From Erwinia typographi (GTDB lineage Bacteria > Pseudomonadota > Gammaproteobacteria > Enterobacterales > Enterobacteriaceae): a stretch of DNA of 64,000 nucleotides. The notes under the pieces were generated by a model, which saw nothing but the letters and a program-made list of their open reading frames with translations, was not told the origin of the DNA and ran no database searches. Both the position numbers and the translations under genes were made by a program. The DNA lies in the NCBI RefSeq assembly GCF_000773975.1, contig NZ_JRUQ01000097.1:1-64000 (forward strand). The letters are read 5' to 3'. This document shows, piece after piece, positions 1 through 8,404 of this stretch (positions are counted from its first letter, which is position 1; each line of letters begins with the position of its first letter).

Positions 1-19
1 AATCCGGCTCCCGCAACCA
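1..19 (+). tRNA. 3' end of initiator tRNA-fMet (partial)
   Basis: The first 19 bases read as the 3' part of a tRNA: the end of the T arm, the acceptor 3' strand and an encoded CCA. The ending CCCGCAACCA matches the 3' end of E. coli initiator tRNA-fMet, and in E. coli the metZWV initiator tRNA genes sit directly upstream of amiC, as here. One base differs from the E. coli 3' sequence (CTCCCGC instead of CCCCCGC), so the 5' acceptor strand, outside the window, should carry a compensating base. The rest of the gene lies off the left edge. Confidence 0.82.
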
Positions 20-23
20 ACTT

Positions 24-47
24 AACACCTTAACGGGTGTTTTTTTG
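24..47 (+). terminator. Intrinsic terminator after the tRNA
   Basis: A 6-bp stem AACACC/GGTGTT with a TTAACG loop runs straight into a T tract. It lies 4 bases after the tRNA CCA end, so it should end the tRNA transcript. Confidence 0.8.
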
Positions 48-120
48 TTTTCAGCCCCGCACATTTTTCCTGTTGCTTATACGGCGAAGCCGGGCAGCGC
101 ACGTCCGCCCCAGCCTGCCG

Positions 121-1374
121 CTATTTATGCGGTGCCAGCGTTGCGCCGCTGGCAAAGTAAGCTTTAATCCCTGCCAGAATTGAATCCGCCACCTGATGTT
201 GAAAACGGGTGGTTTTCAGCTTGCGCTCCTCTTCAAGATTGCTGATAAACGCTGTTTCAACCAAAATTGAAGGGATATCGGGTGCTTTCAGCACCGCGAA
301 CCCCGCCTGATCGACGGTTTTCTTATGCAAATGATTCACTTTGCCCATGCGTGAAAGCACTTCTTTACCAAATTTCAGGCTGTCATTTATCGTCAGGCTC
401 TGCACCATATCGAACATGTTATGGTCAAGATAGCGGTCACCGCTCAGGCTAACGCCGCCGATCAGGTCAGATTCGTTCTGCGTTTTTGCCAGATAGCGAG
501 CCGCGGTGCTGGTCGCCCCTTTGGTCGAGAGGGCAAAAACAGAGGAGCCTCGCGCCGCACGGCTGGTAAAGGCATCCGCGTGGATCGAGACAAAGAGGTC
601 GGCACGCTGCTTACGCGCTTTGGCAACCCTGACCTTCAGCGGAATAAAGACGTCTTCGTTACGCGTCATATAGGCCCGCATCCCTGGCTCTTTATCGATC
701 AGCGATTTCAGTCGTCTGGCGATCTTCAGCACAATGTCTTTTTCACGAGTTTTGTGCTTGCCCACCGCGCCGGAATCCTCTCCGCCATGGCCGGGATCGA
801 GCATGATCACAATCGGCCGATCCTTTCCTGCTTTTCCCGGTAATGGGGCGGCGGGCGGCTGCGTTTTCTCTAAATCTCCCTGGTTGTAATCCTCCAGCAA
901 CGCCAGAAGCGGATCGTCCTGATGATCGTAGCGGCTGCCCTTAGCCGGATAGAGATCCAGCACCAGACGGTTTTTTATGCCCGCCACAGGGTCCAGCGTA
1001 AATATGCGCGGCGCGACGTTCTGCTTCAGCTCAAGCACCAGCCGCACCGTGTCGGCGTCAAACTGCCCCACCCGCGCATTTTTAATGTAGGGATCGTCAT
1101 TCCGCACCAGGTTACCGACGCCTTTCAGCACCTGGTTGAGGTGAATATTGGCAATATCGATCACCACGCGTTCAGGATTGCTGAGCGTAAACTGCTTATA
1201 CTTAAGCGGCGCGTTGGATTCCAGCGTCAGGCGGGAATAGGTAGAAGAAGGCCAGAGGCGGATCGCCACCACATGGCTGCCGGCGGCCAGTCCAACTTTA
1301 CTGACGCTTAGCAGCCAGACGGCTCCTGCGCTTTTTAACCACCGGCGTCGGCCCGGCGAGCGTAAATCAGACAT
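121..1374 (-). CDS. amiC: N-acetylmuramoyl-L-alanine amidase AmiC
   Basis: Periplasmic zinc amidase that cleaves the stem peptide from N-acetylmuramic acid in septal peptidoglycan during daughter-cell separation; in E. coli it is activated by NlpD at the division site. The 417-residue length equals E. coli AmiC. The N-terminus has a twin-arginine signal (RRRWLK near residues 9-14, then a hydrophobic stretch to about 30), fitting the known Tat export of AmiC. An AMIN targeting domain spans about 35-145, a Pro-rich linker about 170-185, and an Amidase_3 domain about 188-408. The expected zinc ligands and catalytic Glu are present: H196 (DPGHGG), E211, H265 (SIHAD) and E373 (VETAF). It is divergent from argA, as in E. 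coli. Confidence 0.97.
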   Translation of the reverse strand: MSDLRSPGRRRWLKSAGAVWLLSVSKVGLAAGSHVVAIRLWPSSTYSRLTLESNAPLKYKQFTLSNPERVVIDIANIHLNQVLKGVGNLVRNDDPYIKNARVGQFDADTVRLVLELKQNVAPRIFTLDPVAGIKNRLVLDLYPAKGSRYDHQDDPLLALLEDYNQGDLEKTQPPAAPLPGKAGKDRPIVIMLDPGHGGEDSGAVGKHKTREKDIVLKIARRLKSLIDKEPGMRAYMTRNEDVFIPLKVRVAKARKQRADLFVSIHADAFTSRAARGSSVFALSTKGATSTAARYLAKTQNESDLIGGVSLSGDRYLDHNMFDMVQSLTINDSLKFGKEVLSRMGKVNHLHKKTVDQAGFAVLKAPDIPSILVETAFISNLEEERKLKTTRFQHQVADSILAGIKAYFASGATLAPHK

Positions 1375-1559
1375 GCGACTCCAATCTGGTTGCTGTTGTG
1401 CGTATAAAAAAAAGCCAAATGACTACCAAGTGCAAAAACTTTAGCGAATCCCTCTGGTGGTGTCACCCAGAAAAAGCGATAAAATGCAGTAGATTAGCGG
1501 TATTACCCGCGGTTCAAAGAAAAAAAACGCAGAAAATTCCCACTTGCACCCGGCCCATA

Positions 1560-1598
1560 AAAGAATAAAAATACACTTTTATCGAATAATAATTCATA
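1560..1598 (+). promoter_or_regulatory. Tandem ARG boxes (ArgR operator) of argA
   Basis: Two 18-bp sites resemble the ArgR consensus (TGAAT, four A/T, ATTCA). Box 1 is 1560-1577 with core AGAATAAAAATACA; box 2 is 1581-1598 with core CGAATAATAATTCA. They are separated by exactly 3 bp, the standard spacing for ArgR hexamer binding. They end 11 bp before the GTG start, and box 2 touches the Shine-Dalgarno sequence. A promoter with TTGCAC at 1544-1549 and an AT-rich -10 inside box 1 is possible, which would let arginine-bound ArgR block RNA polymerase. Confidence 0.85.
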
Positions 1599-1609
1599 GA
1601 GGATTTGCC

Positions 1610-2956
1610 GTGAAGGAACGGAGTACCGAGCTGGTTCAGGGGTTTCGTCATACCGTCCCCTATATCAATGCCCACCGTGGTAAAACGTTTGTCATCATGC
1701 TAGGTGGGGAAGCCATCGGGCATGAGAACTTCTCAAGCATCGTCAATGATATTGGCCTGCTGCACAGCCTGGGCATCCGCCTCGTCGTGGTGTATGGCGC
1801 CCGGCCGCAGATTGACGCCAACCTGGCTGAGCATCAGCTGGAGCCGATTTATCACAAGTATACCCGCGTTACCGATGCGCAGTCTCTTGAGCTGGTGAAG
1901 CAGGCCGCTGGCCGCCTGCAGCTGGATATCACCGCCCGGCTGTCGATGAGTCTGAACAACACCCCGCTTCAGGGGGCGCATATTAATGTCGTCAGCGGTA
2001 ACTTTATCATTGCCCAGCCGCTGGGCGTGGATGACGGCGTCGATTATTGTCACAGCGGCCGTATTCGCCGCATTGACGAAGAGGCGATCCACCGCCAGCT
2101 GGACAGCGGTGCGATTGTGCTGATGGGACCGGTGGCGGTCTCCGTCACCGGAGAGAGCTTTAACCTCACCTCGGAAGAAGTAGCGACGCAGCTGGCGATT
2201 AAGCTGAAGGCGGAAAAGATGATCGGCTTCTGTTCGGAGCAGGGCGTGACCAATAGCGAAGGCAAGATCATCTCTGAGCTCTTCCCTAATGATGCCCAGA
2301 AGCGCATTGAAGAGCTGGAGCAGCAGGATGACTATCTTTCCGGCACCGTGCGCTTCCTGCGCGGCGCGGTCAAAGCCTGCCGCAGCGGCGTGCGCCGCAG
2401 TCACCTGATCAGCTATCAGGAAGATGGCGCCCTGCTACAGGAACTGTTCTCGCGTGATGGTATCGGTACGCAGATTGTGATGGAGAGCGCCGAACAGATC
2501 CGCCGCGCCACCATCAACGACATTGGCGGGATACTTGAACTGATCAGGCCGCTTGAGCAGCAGGGGATCCTGGTCCGCCGCTCGCGCGAGCAGCTGGAGA
2601 TAGAGATTGATAAGTTCACTATCATTGAGCGCGACAACCTGACCATCGGCTGTGCCGCGCTCTATCCGTTCCCGGAAGAAGAAATTGGCGAAATGGCCTG
2701 CGTGGCGGTGCACCCTGATTACCGCAGCTCGTCGCGGGGTGAAGCGCTGCTGGAGCGCGTCGCGCTACAGGCTCGCCAGATGGGGCTGAAAAAACTCTTT
2801 GTGTTGACCACCCGCAGTATTCACTGGTTCCAGGAACGCGGATTTACGCCGGTGGATGTTGAGGTGCTGCCGGACAGTAAAAAGCTGATGTACAACTATC
2901 AGCGTCGTTCGAAAGTGCTGATGGCCGATCTGCGCCATGCCCGCCTGCTCTCCTGA
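1610..2956 (+). CDS. argA: N-acetylglutamate synthase ArgA
   Basis: Catalyses the first committed step of arginine synthesis: acetyl-CoA plus L-glutamate to N-acetylglutamate and CoA, in the cytoplasm, under arginine feedback inhibition. The N-terminal amino-acid-kinase-like domain (about 15-285) holds the regulatory arginine site in this family; the C-terminal GNAT domain (about 295-435) contains the acetyl-CoA motif around [12 protein letters not shown] chose the GTG at 1610, giving 448 residues that begin VKERSTEL, because this aligns with E. coli ArgA (443 aa) and an AGAGGA ribosome-binding site lies 7 bases upstream. A longer reading from TTG at 1544 would run through both ARG boxes and lacks homology. 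The C-terminus has a few extra residues (RHARLLS) relative to E. coli. Confidence 0.97.
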   Translation: MKERSTELVQGFRHTVPYINAHRGKTFVIMLGGEAIGHENFSSIVNDIGLLHSLGIRLVVVYGARPQIDANLAEHQLEPIYHKYTRVTDAQSLELVKQAAGRLQLDITARLSMSLNNTPLQGAHINVVSGNFIIAQPLGVDDGVDYCHSGRIRRIDEEAIHRQLDSGAIVLMGPVAVSVTGESFNLTSEEVATQLAIKLKAEKMIGFCSEQGVTNSEGKIISELFPNDAQKRIEELEQQDDYLSGTVRFLRGAVKACRSGVRRSHLISYQEDGALLQELFSRDGIGTQIVMESAEQIRRATINDIGGILELIRPLEQQGILVRRSREQLEIEIDKFTIIERDNLTIGCAALYPFPEEEIGEMACVAVHPDYRSSSRGEALLERVALQARQMGLKKLFVLTTRSIHWFQERGFTPVDVEVLPDSKKLMYNYQRRSKVLMADLRHARLLS

Positions 2957-2984
2957 CCGCAGACGCCAGCCGTCTGTTTGCCAC

Positions 2985-3015
2985 AAAACGCCTGATGGAT
3001 GCCATCGGGCGTTTT
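2985..3015. terminator. Bidirectional terminator between argA and recD
   Basis: A 14-bp stem (AAAACGCCTGATGG with its complement, one G-T pair) has a 3-base loop and is flanked by A and T runs. It sits between two convergent genes, so it can end transcripts from both strands. Confidence 0.85.
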
Positions 3016-3020
3016 GCCTT

Positions 3021-4871
3021 TCAACGGCGGCCTGCTGATTCTGTCAGCCGCTCAACCAGCCCGCTGCGCCTCAGGGTGCGCATTTTCACCGCGCTATTGA
3101 GGACGTGCGCGTCGGCATACAGCGTCAGGCGCTGCTTCGCCCGCGTGATGGCGGTATAAACCAGCTCGCGGGTGAGCACCGGCGTAAACTGGTTCGGCAG
3201 TACCAGCAGGGTATGCACAAACTCAGAACCCTGAGATTTATGCACGGTCATGGCAAAAGCGGTATCGTGCGGCGGCAACCGGCTTGGCTGCACCGCCTTG
3301 ATGCTGCCGTCCGGCAGCGGGAAGAAGACCTTCAGGCTGCCTTCCTGATCCTGCATCGCAATGCCAATATCCCCATTGAACAACCCCAGCGCGCCGTCGT
3401 TACGGGCGATCATTACCGGGCGACCGACGTACCATTTGCCCGCGGGGCCTGCCGCTCGGCGGATCAGTCTGGCCTTTTGCAAAGCAGCCTCAATGCGCTC
3501 GTTCAGCCCCGCCACGCCAAAAGGACCAGCTCGCAGAGCGCAGAGCAGCTGAAAATGCCCGAAGGCTTCCAGCACCTTTGCCGGTTCCTCGCCTGACGCC
3601 AGGCGGCCAAGATAGCCACGGTAGCCCTCTACGCAGGCGTCGAGCAGATGCTGGTACTCTTCCCGGCTGGCCAGCGGGAAACGATCTATATCCCCGAATC
3701 CGGCAGCAAACACCTTATCGACCTGGCGCGTGTCGCCGCCGTTTACCGCCAGCGCCAGCTGACCAATCCCCGAGGAGAGATCAAAGCGATAGCTTTTGCG
3801 CAGCAGACAAATACTGTCGCGGACCGGCGGGGCCAGAGGATCGTCCTGGCCTTCGATTATGCATCCGGTCAGCCTGCTCAGCTGTTCCGCACGCGGCACG
3901 CTGTAGCCCGCCTCGGCGCACCGGCAAATATCGCCAAGCACGGCGCCCGCTTCCACCGATGCCAGCTGGTCGCGGTCGCCAAGGAAGATCACCCGCGCCT
4001 GAGCGGGCAAAGCGGCAATCAGATTCGCCATCATCGGCAGATCCACCATCGAGGCTTCATCTACCACCAGCAGATCGAGGTGCAGCGGGTTTCCGGCGTG
4101 ATAGCGCATTCTCTGACTGCCCGGCACCGCGCCGAGCAGGCGGTGCAGCGTGGTCGCCTCCGCTGGAAAACGCTGCTTCTCCTCATCGCTGATTTCAAGC
4201 CGCTGTAGCGCTTTGCCCAGCGACTCGGTCAGCCGCGCCGCCGCTTTTCCGGTTGGCGCGGCCAGCCGGATGCGCAGCGAGCCGTTGGAAAGGGCCAGCA
4301 ATGTCGCCAGTAATTTCGCAACGGTGGTGGTTTTACCAGTGCCTGGCCCACCGGAAATCACCGCAATCTGGCGGGTGATCGCTACTGCGGCGGCGATTTT
4401 CTGCCAGTCGTCAGGCTGCTGGCCAAACTGTCTGTCCAGCTCGTCGCGCAGCCGCTGCGGGTCGAACTCCGCCTGTGGAGCCTGCTGCACAATAAATTGC
4501 GCCACCTTGCCTTCGTATTGCCACATCCGGTGCAGGTAGAGGCGCTGCTGATGCAGCACCAGCGGCGTGGCCGTGGTCCCGTCCCCTACCGCTTCGGAGG
4601 CTGCCAGCAGACTTAGCCAGTCCGGCTCTCCCGCCGCCAGCCATAGTTGGTGGGCAAGCCCCGGCTGCCGCCCGTCAAACAGCGTTTGCCCGGTAAACTG
4701 CGCCAGAGGCAGACAGACGTGCCCTTCCCCGGCTTCCGCACTGACGCAGGCCGCAGCCAGCATCAGCCCCGGCTGCTCTTCGCTCGCCACCATGCGGGCA
4801 AACTGAATGTCCAGCGCACGCAGCAGCCGCTGCTCGCCAGCCTGCTGCAACAGCGCCACTATTCCTGGCAT
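3021..4871 (-). CDS. recD: Exodeoxyribonuclease V alpha subunit RecD
   Basis: The 5'-to-3' superfamily 1B helicase of RecBCD, which processes double-strand breaks until Chi is recognised. Length is 616 residues against 608 in E. coli. Walker A GGPGTGKT is at 174-181, a Walker B-like DEAS near 270, and the C-terminal helicase part contains TVHKSQGSEF (motif V) and YTAITRAKQRL (motif VI). The gene overlaps the end of recB by 13 nt, so translation is probably coupled. It is the last gene of the recC-ptrA-recB-recD run and ends at the bidirectional terminator shared with argA. Confidence 0.97.
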   Translation of the reverse strand: MPGIVALLQQAGEQRLLRALDIQFARMVASEEQPGLMLAAACVSAEAGEGHVCLPLAQFTGQTLFDGRQPGLAHQLWLAAGEPDWLSLLAASEAVGDGTTATPLVLHQQRLYLHRMWQYEGKVAQFIVQQAPQAEFDPQRLRDELDRQFGQQPDDWQKIAAAVAITRQIAVISGGPGTGKTTTVAKLLATLLALSNGSLRIRLAAPTGKAAARLTESLGKALQRLEISDEEKQRFPAEATTLHRLLGAVPGSQRMRYHAGNPLHLDLLVVDEASMVDLPMMANLIAALPAQARVIFLGDRDQLASVEAGAVLGDICRCAEAGYSVPRAEQLSRLTGCIIEGQDDPLAPPVRDSICLLRKSYRFDLSSGIGQLALAVNGGDTRQVDKVFAAGFGDIDRFPLASREEYQHLLDACVEGYRGYLGRLASGEEPAKVLEAFGHFQLLCALRAGPFGVAGLNERIEAALQKARLIRRAAGPAGKWYVGRPVMIARNDGALGLFNGDIGIAMQDQEGSLKVFFPLPDGSIKAVQPSRLPPHDTAFAMTVHKSQGSEFVHTLLVLPNQFTPVLTRELVYTAITRAKQRLTLYADAHVLNSAVKMRTLRRSGLVERLTESAGRR

Positions 4872-7800
4872 AGATCCTCCTGCGACTTACCGGCAAACAG
4901 CGCATCCAGCGCCGTAATAAACCCGGCGTCCGGCCGCGTGCGGTAGATGCCGTTCTCGCTGGCTGTACCGTCAACGCCGCGCAGAAACAGATAAAATACG
5001 CCGCCAAAATGTTGCTGATAGCGATAGTCAGCCAGCCGGTGGCGCAGGTAGCGATGCAGGGCAAGGCTGTAGAGCTGATATTGCAAATCGTAACGGTGCG
5101 ACTGCATCGCCAGCGCCATAGCCTGCGGGGTGTAGTCATCCGCCGTGGCGCCCAGCCAGTTAGATTTGTAATCCAGCAGGTAGTATTTCCCCTGCCAGCA
5201 GAAAACCAGGTCGATAAAGCCTTTCAGCATCCCCTGAACCTGCTGGAAATTTAGCGGTGGGCAGCCTGCGGACAGCGGATCGTGTTGCCGGATTAGCTGG
5301 TCCAACTCCCCGGCGTTCAGCAGGGTTTGGATAGGGAGATAAAATTGCAGCTCAGCCTGGCGCTGGTTCTGCGTAAGCTGGCTGAGGCTGACGCCGGTGT
5401 CGTCCAGCGGCGTTTGCAGGATGCGTTCCAGCCAGGCTTTCATCACCGGTAGCCACGCGAGATCGTGGCCCTGCGCCAACAGCCGCTCACTGAGCCACTG
5501 CTCCTCTACCGGTTGAGTGAAGTCGAGATCCTCAAATAATCCGTGCAGAAAGGTGCCGGGCGCCGCGCCGCGAGGGAAGCTGTGCGGAGTAAGCTGGCTG
5601 ACCAGCTGGTTTTGACTCTCTCCGACCGCATCCACATCCAGCCTCGGCAGTAGCTCATAGGAGATCGAGTGACCCTGCTGCTGAAGCCCGGTATAGCTGG
5701 TGACGCGCCACTCATCGCGCAGCGTACGGGCCAGCTGCAGGCTGCTGAGCGCCTGCTTTTCCGCCTGCACAGGCATCCACGGCGTCGCGTCGGGCGCAGC
5801 GGCTAGCACCACGTCCAGCGAGCTGGTTTGTAACGCCTGAAGCTGATTAAGCAGCGCCGCCGCATCCGCCGCTTCCCCCTGCTGCACAAGATAACCTAAA
5901 GCGCTGTGATGAAGATCGCTGCTGCCCTCTTTCTTGCGGTTACCTTTGACCAGCGGCGCGATGCCCACGCTGCAATGCCAGACGGAACGGGTCAGCGCCA
6001 CGTAAAGCAGGCGCAGATCCTCGGCCAGCCGCTCCTGTTCAGCCAGTGCGACGCTCTCTTCGTCATCGCGCAGATCGAGCAGCGCCTGAAAGCTCTGGCG
6101 ATCGTGATAAATCCCCTGTCCCGCCTCGCGGTAGTTTGCCACAAACGGCAGCCAGACCAGCGGATACTGCAACCCTTTCGATTTGTGGATAGTGACGATT
6201 TGCACCAGGTGGCGATCGCTCTCCAGGCGTAGCTGCTGGCTGGCGGACTGCCCGTTGGGCTGCGCCACTTCCTGCGCCAGCCAGCGAATCAGCGCGTGTT
6301 CGCTGTCCAGCTGAGCGGAGGCCTCCTGCAACAGTTCTCCCAGGTGGAGAAGATCGGTCAGCCGCCGTTCGCCGCTCTCAGACGCCAGCAGGTTCTCCGC
6401 GATCTTGCGGTTAATCATCAGTTCGCGCAGCATCGGCAGCACGCCGCGCTTCAGCCAGCGCTGCCGGTAGCCGTCGAACTCATCGACCAGCGCATCCCAG
6501 GCCCGTTCGTCCTGATTGAGTGAATCCAGCGTCACTGCGTCGAGGCCAAAAATGCTGGTCGCCAGCGCGGCACGGAGTACGCGCTCCTGCTCCGGGGCCA
6601 TCACGGCCTGCAGCAACCACACCATTTCACGGGCTTCGGGCGTGGTAAAAACGCTGTCACGATTCGAAAGATAAACGGAGGGGATGTTCAGCCCGTTCAG
6701 GGCCTCGCGCATAACGGAGGCTTCTCCCCGACTGCGCACCAGAATGGTGATATCCGAAGCCTGAACGGCGCGGCGTTCCCCGCCTTTGCCAATCAGCGCC
6801 GTACCGTTCTGCCCGGCGGTCAGCCAGCGGCGAATTTCGGCGGCGCACTGCCGCGCCATAAACTGTTGGTAATCACTCACACCTACGCCGTCGCCCGGCT
6901 GTAACCAAAAGCGCAGCGCGGGCTGCTCTTCTCCCTCCAGCGTAAAGCTGAGCGAAGCGTTAGCGGGGGCGGGCTGCACGGCGATAAAGGGGATGTCGCT
7001 GAACAGAAACGGATTCGACTGCCGGGAAAACAATTGGTTAACGCTATTAACCATGCCTGGAGAGGACCGCCAGTTGGTCTCAAGCGTATAGTGGGCGCTA
7101 ACTTCACTACGCGCCTTCATATAGGTAAAAATGTCCGCGCCGCGAAAAGCGTAAATCGCCTGTTTGGGATCGCCAATCAGCAATAGCGCATTTTGCGGCT
7201 GTTTGCCGTACAGCGTGCGGAAAATCCGGTACTGCTGCGGGTCGGTATCCTGAAATTCATCAATCAGCGCTACCGGATAGCGGCTGCGGATTGCCTGAGC
7301 CAGCGCCTCGCCCGCCGGCTGCTGTAGCGCATTATCCAGCCGGCCCAGCAGGTCGTCAAAGCCCAGCAGCGCGTTGAGGCGCTTCTCTTTTTGCGTGGCA
7401 AAGCGGATTTCATGCAGCGCGCGGGCAATCACCAGCTCGCGCAGCGAGAGAGGCGCGGCCAGAAAGCGGTCGATCTCGTCAAACAGCGGATGCTGCGGCG
7501 CTTCCCCTTTTTTCGTTTTCTCCAGCAGCACCTGCTGACCAAAACGCTCCAGCTCTTTAGGGAAGGCGTAATCTTCGGTCGCCTCTGCGGCCCACTGATT
7601 AAGTTTTTCAAGCCAGTTAGGTAAGTGCTTGCTATTGTAACTGCGCTTATCCACGCCGGACTGAGCGATAATATCATGCAGGTTTCCCGCCGCCAGCCAC
7701 GCCGCCTTTAAGCGCGCAATTTCCGCGATGATTTTTTCGTGTCGTTCGGTGAAGGTTTCCCGCAAATCGGTCGGATGCTTCAGCGAAGGCGCTTCACCGT

Positions 7801-8404
7801 TCAGCCAGGGCGACAGGGTAGCCAACAGCTGCTCCGGCCCTTGCCACATTTGGGTCATCACCCTGGCAATCGGCAGCGGTAAGGGATAGCAGTAACGCCG
7901 CCAGAAATCCGCAGCCGCCTGACGACGCAGCGGAAACTCATCCTCAATCAGCTGCTGTTCAAACAGCATCCCGGACTCAAAGGCATTGAGGTTTAACATC
8001 CTCTGGCAAAATCCGTGGATGGTAAAAATGCCCGCGTCATCCATCTGCCGCTCCGCGGCCAGCAGCATCGCCGCCGCCTGAGGCAGATCGCTTATCTGCT
8101 CCAGCAGCTGCGACAGCATGGCGTCGGAACTTTTACCCCGCACGCAGGCGATGCGTAGCCTGTGAATATTTTCTCTGATGCGGCCGCGCAGTTCGGCGGT
8201 AGCCGCTTCGGTGAAGGTGACCACCAGAATTTCCTCCACCGGCAGAGGCCGCGAATACGCAGCCTCTCTCCCCAGGCCCAGCAGCAGGCGGAGATAGAGC
8301 AGCCCGATAGTAAAGGTCTTGCCGGTTCCTGCCGAGGCCTCGATAAGCCTTTCGCCTTGCAGAGGCAGCGTTAAGGGATCAAGGCGCTGGGCAAGTTGGG
8401 TCAT
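4859..8404 (-). CDS. recB: Exodeoxyribonuclease V beta subunit RecB
   Basis: RecB is the 3'-to-5' helicase and only nuclease of RecBCD and loads RecA after Chi. Length is 1181 residues (E. coli 1180). UvrD-like helicase motifs appear in order: Walker A ASAGTGKT at 23-30, DEFQDTDPQQ (motif II), LETNWRS (motif IV), TIHKSKGLQYP (motif V) and LLYVALTRS (motif VI). The C-terminal nuclease domain keeps the DYKSNW motif near residue 1080, equivalent to the catalytic D1080 and K1082 of E. coli. The start codon overlaps the ptrA stop by 4 nt (ATGA), implying translational coupling. Confidence 0.98.
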   Translation of the reverse strand: MTQLAQRLDPLTLPLQGERLIEASAGTGKTFTIGLLYLRLLLGLGREAAYSRPLPVEEILVVTFTEAATAELRGRIRENIHRLRIACVRGKSSDAMLSQLLEQISDLPQAAAMLLAAERQMDDAGIFTIHGFCQRMLNLNAFESGMLFEQQLIEDEFPLRRQAAADFWRRYCYPLPLPIARVMTQMWQGPEQLLATLSPWLNGEAPSLKHPTDLRETFTERHEKIIAEIARLKAAWLAAGNLHDIIAQSGVDKRSYNSKHLPNWLEKLNQWAAEATEDYAFPKELERFGQQVLLEKTKKGEAPQHPLFDEIDRFLAAPLSLRELVIARALHEIRFATQKEKRLNALLGFDDLLGRLDNALQQPAGEALAQAIRSRYPVALIDEFQDTDPQQYRIFRTLYGKQPQNALLLIGDPKQAIYAFRGADIFTYMKARSEVSAHYTLETNWRSSPGMVNSVNQLFSRQSNPFLFSDIPFIAVQPAPANASLSFTLEGEEQPALRFWLQPGDGVGVSDYQQFMARQCAAEIRRWLTAGQNGTALIGKGGERRAVQASDITILVRSRGEASVMREALNGLNIPSVYLSNRDSVFTTPEAREMVWLLQAVMAPEQERVLRAALATSIFGLDAVTLDSLNQDERAWDALVDEFDGYRQRWLKRGVLPMLRELMINRKIAENLLASESGERRLTDLLHLGELLQEASAQLDSEHALIRWLAQEVAQPNGQSASQQLRLESDRHLVQIVTIHKSKGLQYPLVWLPFVANYREAGQGIYHDRQSFQALLDLRDDEESVALAEQERLAEDLRLLYVALTRSVWHCSVGIAPLVKGNRKKEGSSDLHHSALGYLVQQGEAADAAALLNQLQALQTSSLDVVLAAAPDATPWMPVQAEKQALSSLQLARTLRDEWRVTSYTGLQQQGHSISYELLPRLDVDAVGESQNQLVSQLTPHSFPRGAAPGTFLHGLFEDLDFTQPVEEQWLSERLLAQGHDLAWLPVMKAWLERILQTPLDDTGVSLSQLTQNQRQAELQFYLPIQTLLNAGELDQLIRQHDPLSAGCPPLNFQQVQGMLKGFIDLVFCWQGKYYLLDYKSNWLGATADDYTPQAMALAMQSHRYDLQYQLYSLALHRYLRHRLADYRYQQHFGGVFYLFLRGVDGTASENGIYRTRPDAGFITALDALFAGKSQEDLCQE

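Noticed and set aside
1544..1609. TTG start giving 22 extra residues on ArgA
   Set aside because: It would be coded by the ARG boxes; the GTG at 1610 has a good ribosome-binding site and matches E. coli ArgA.
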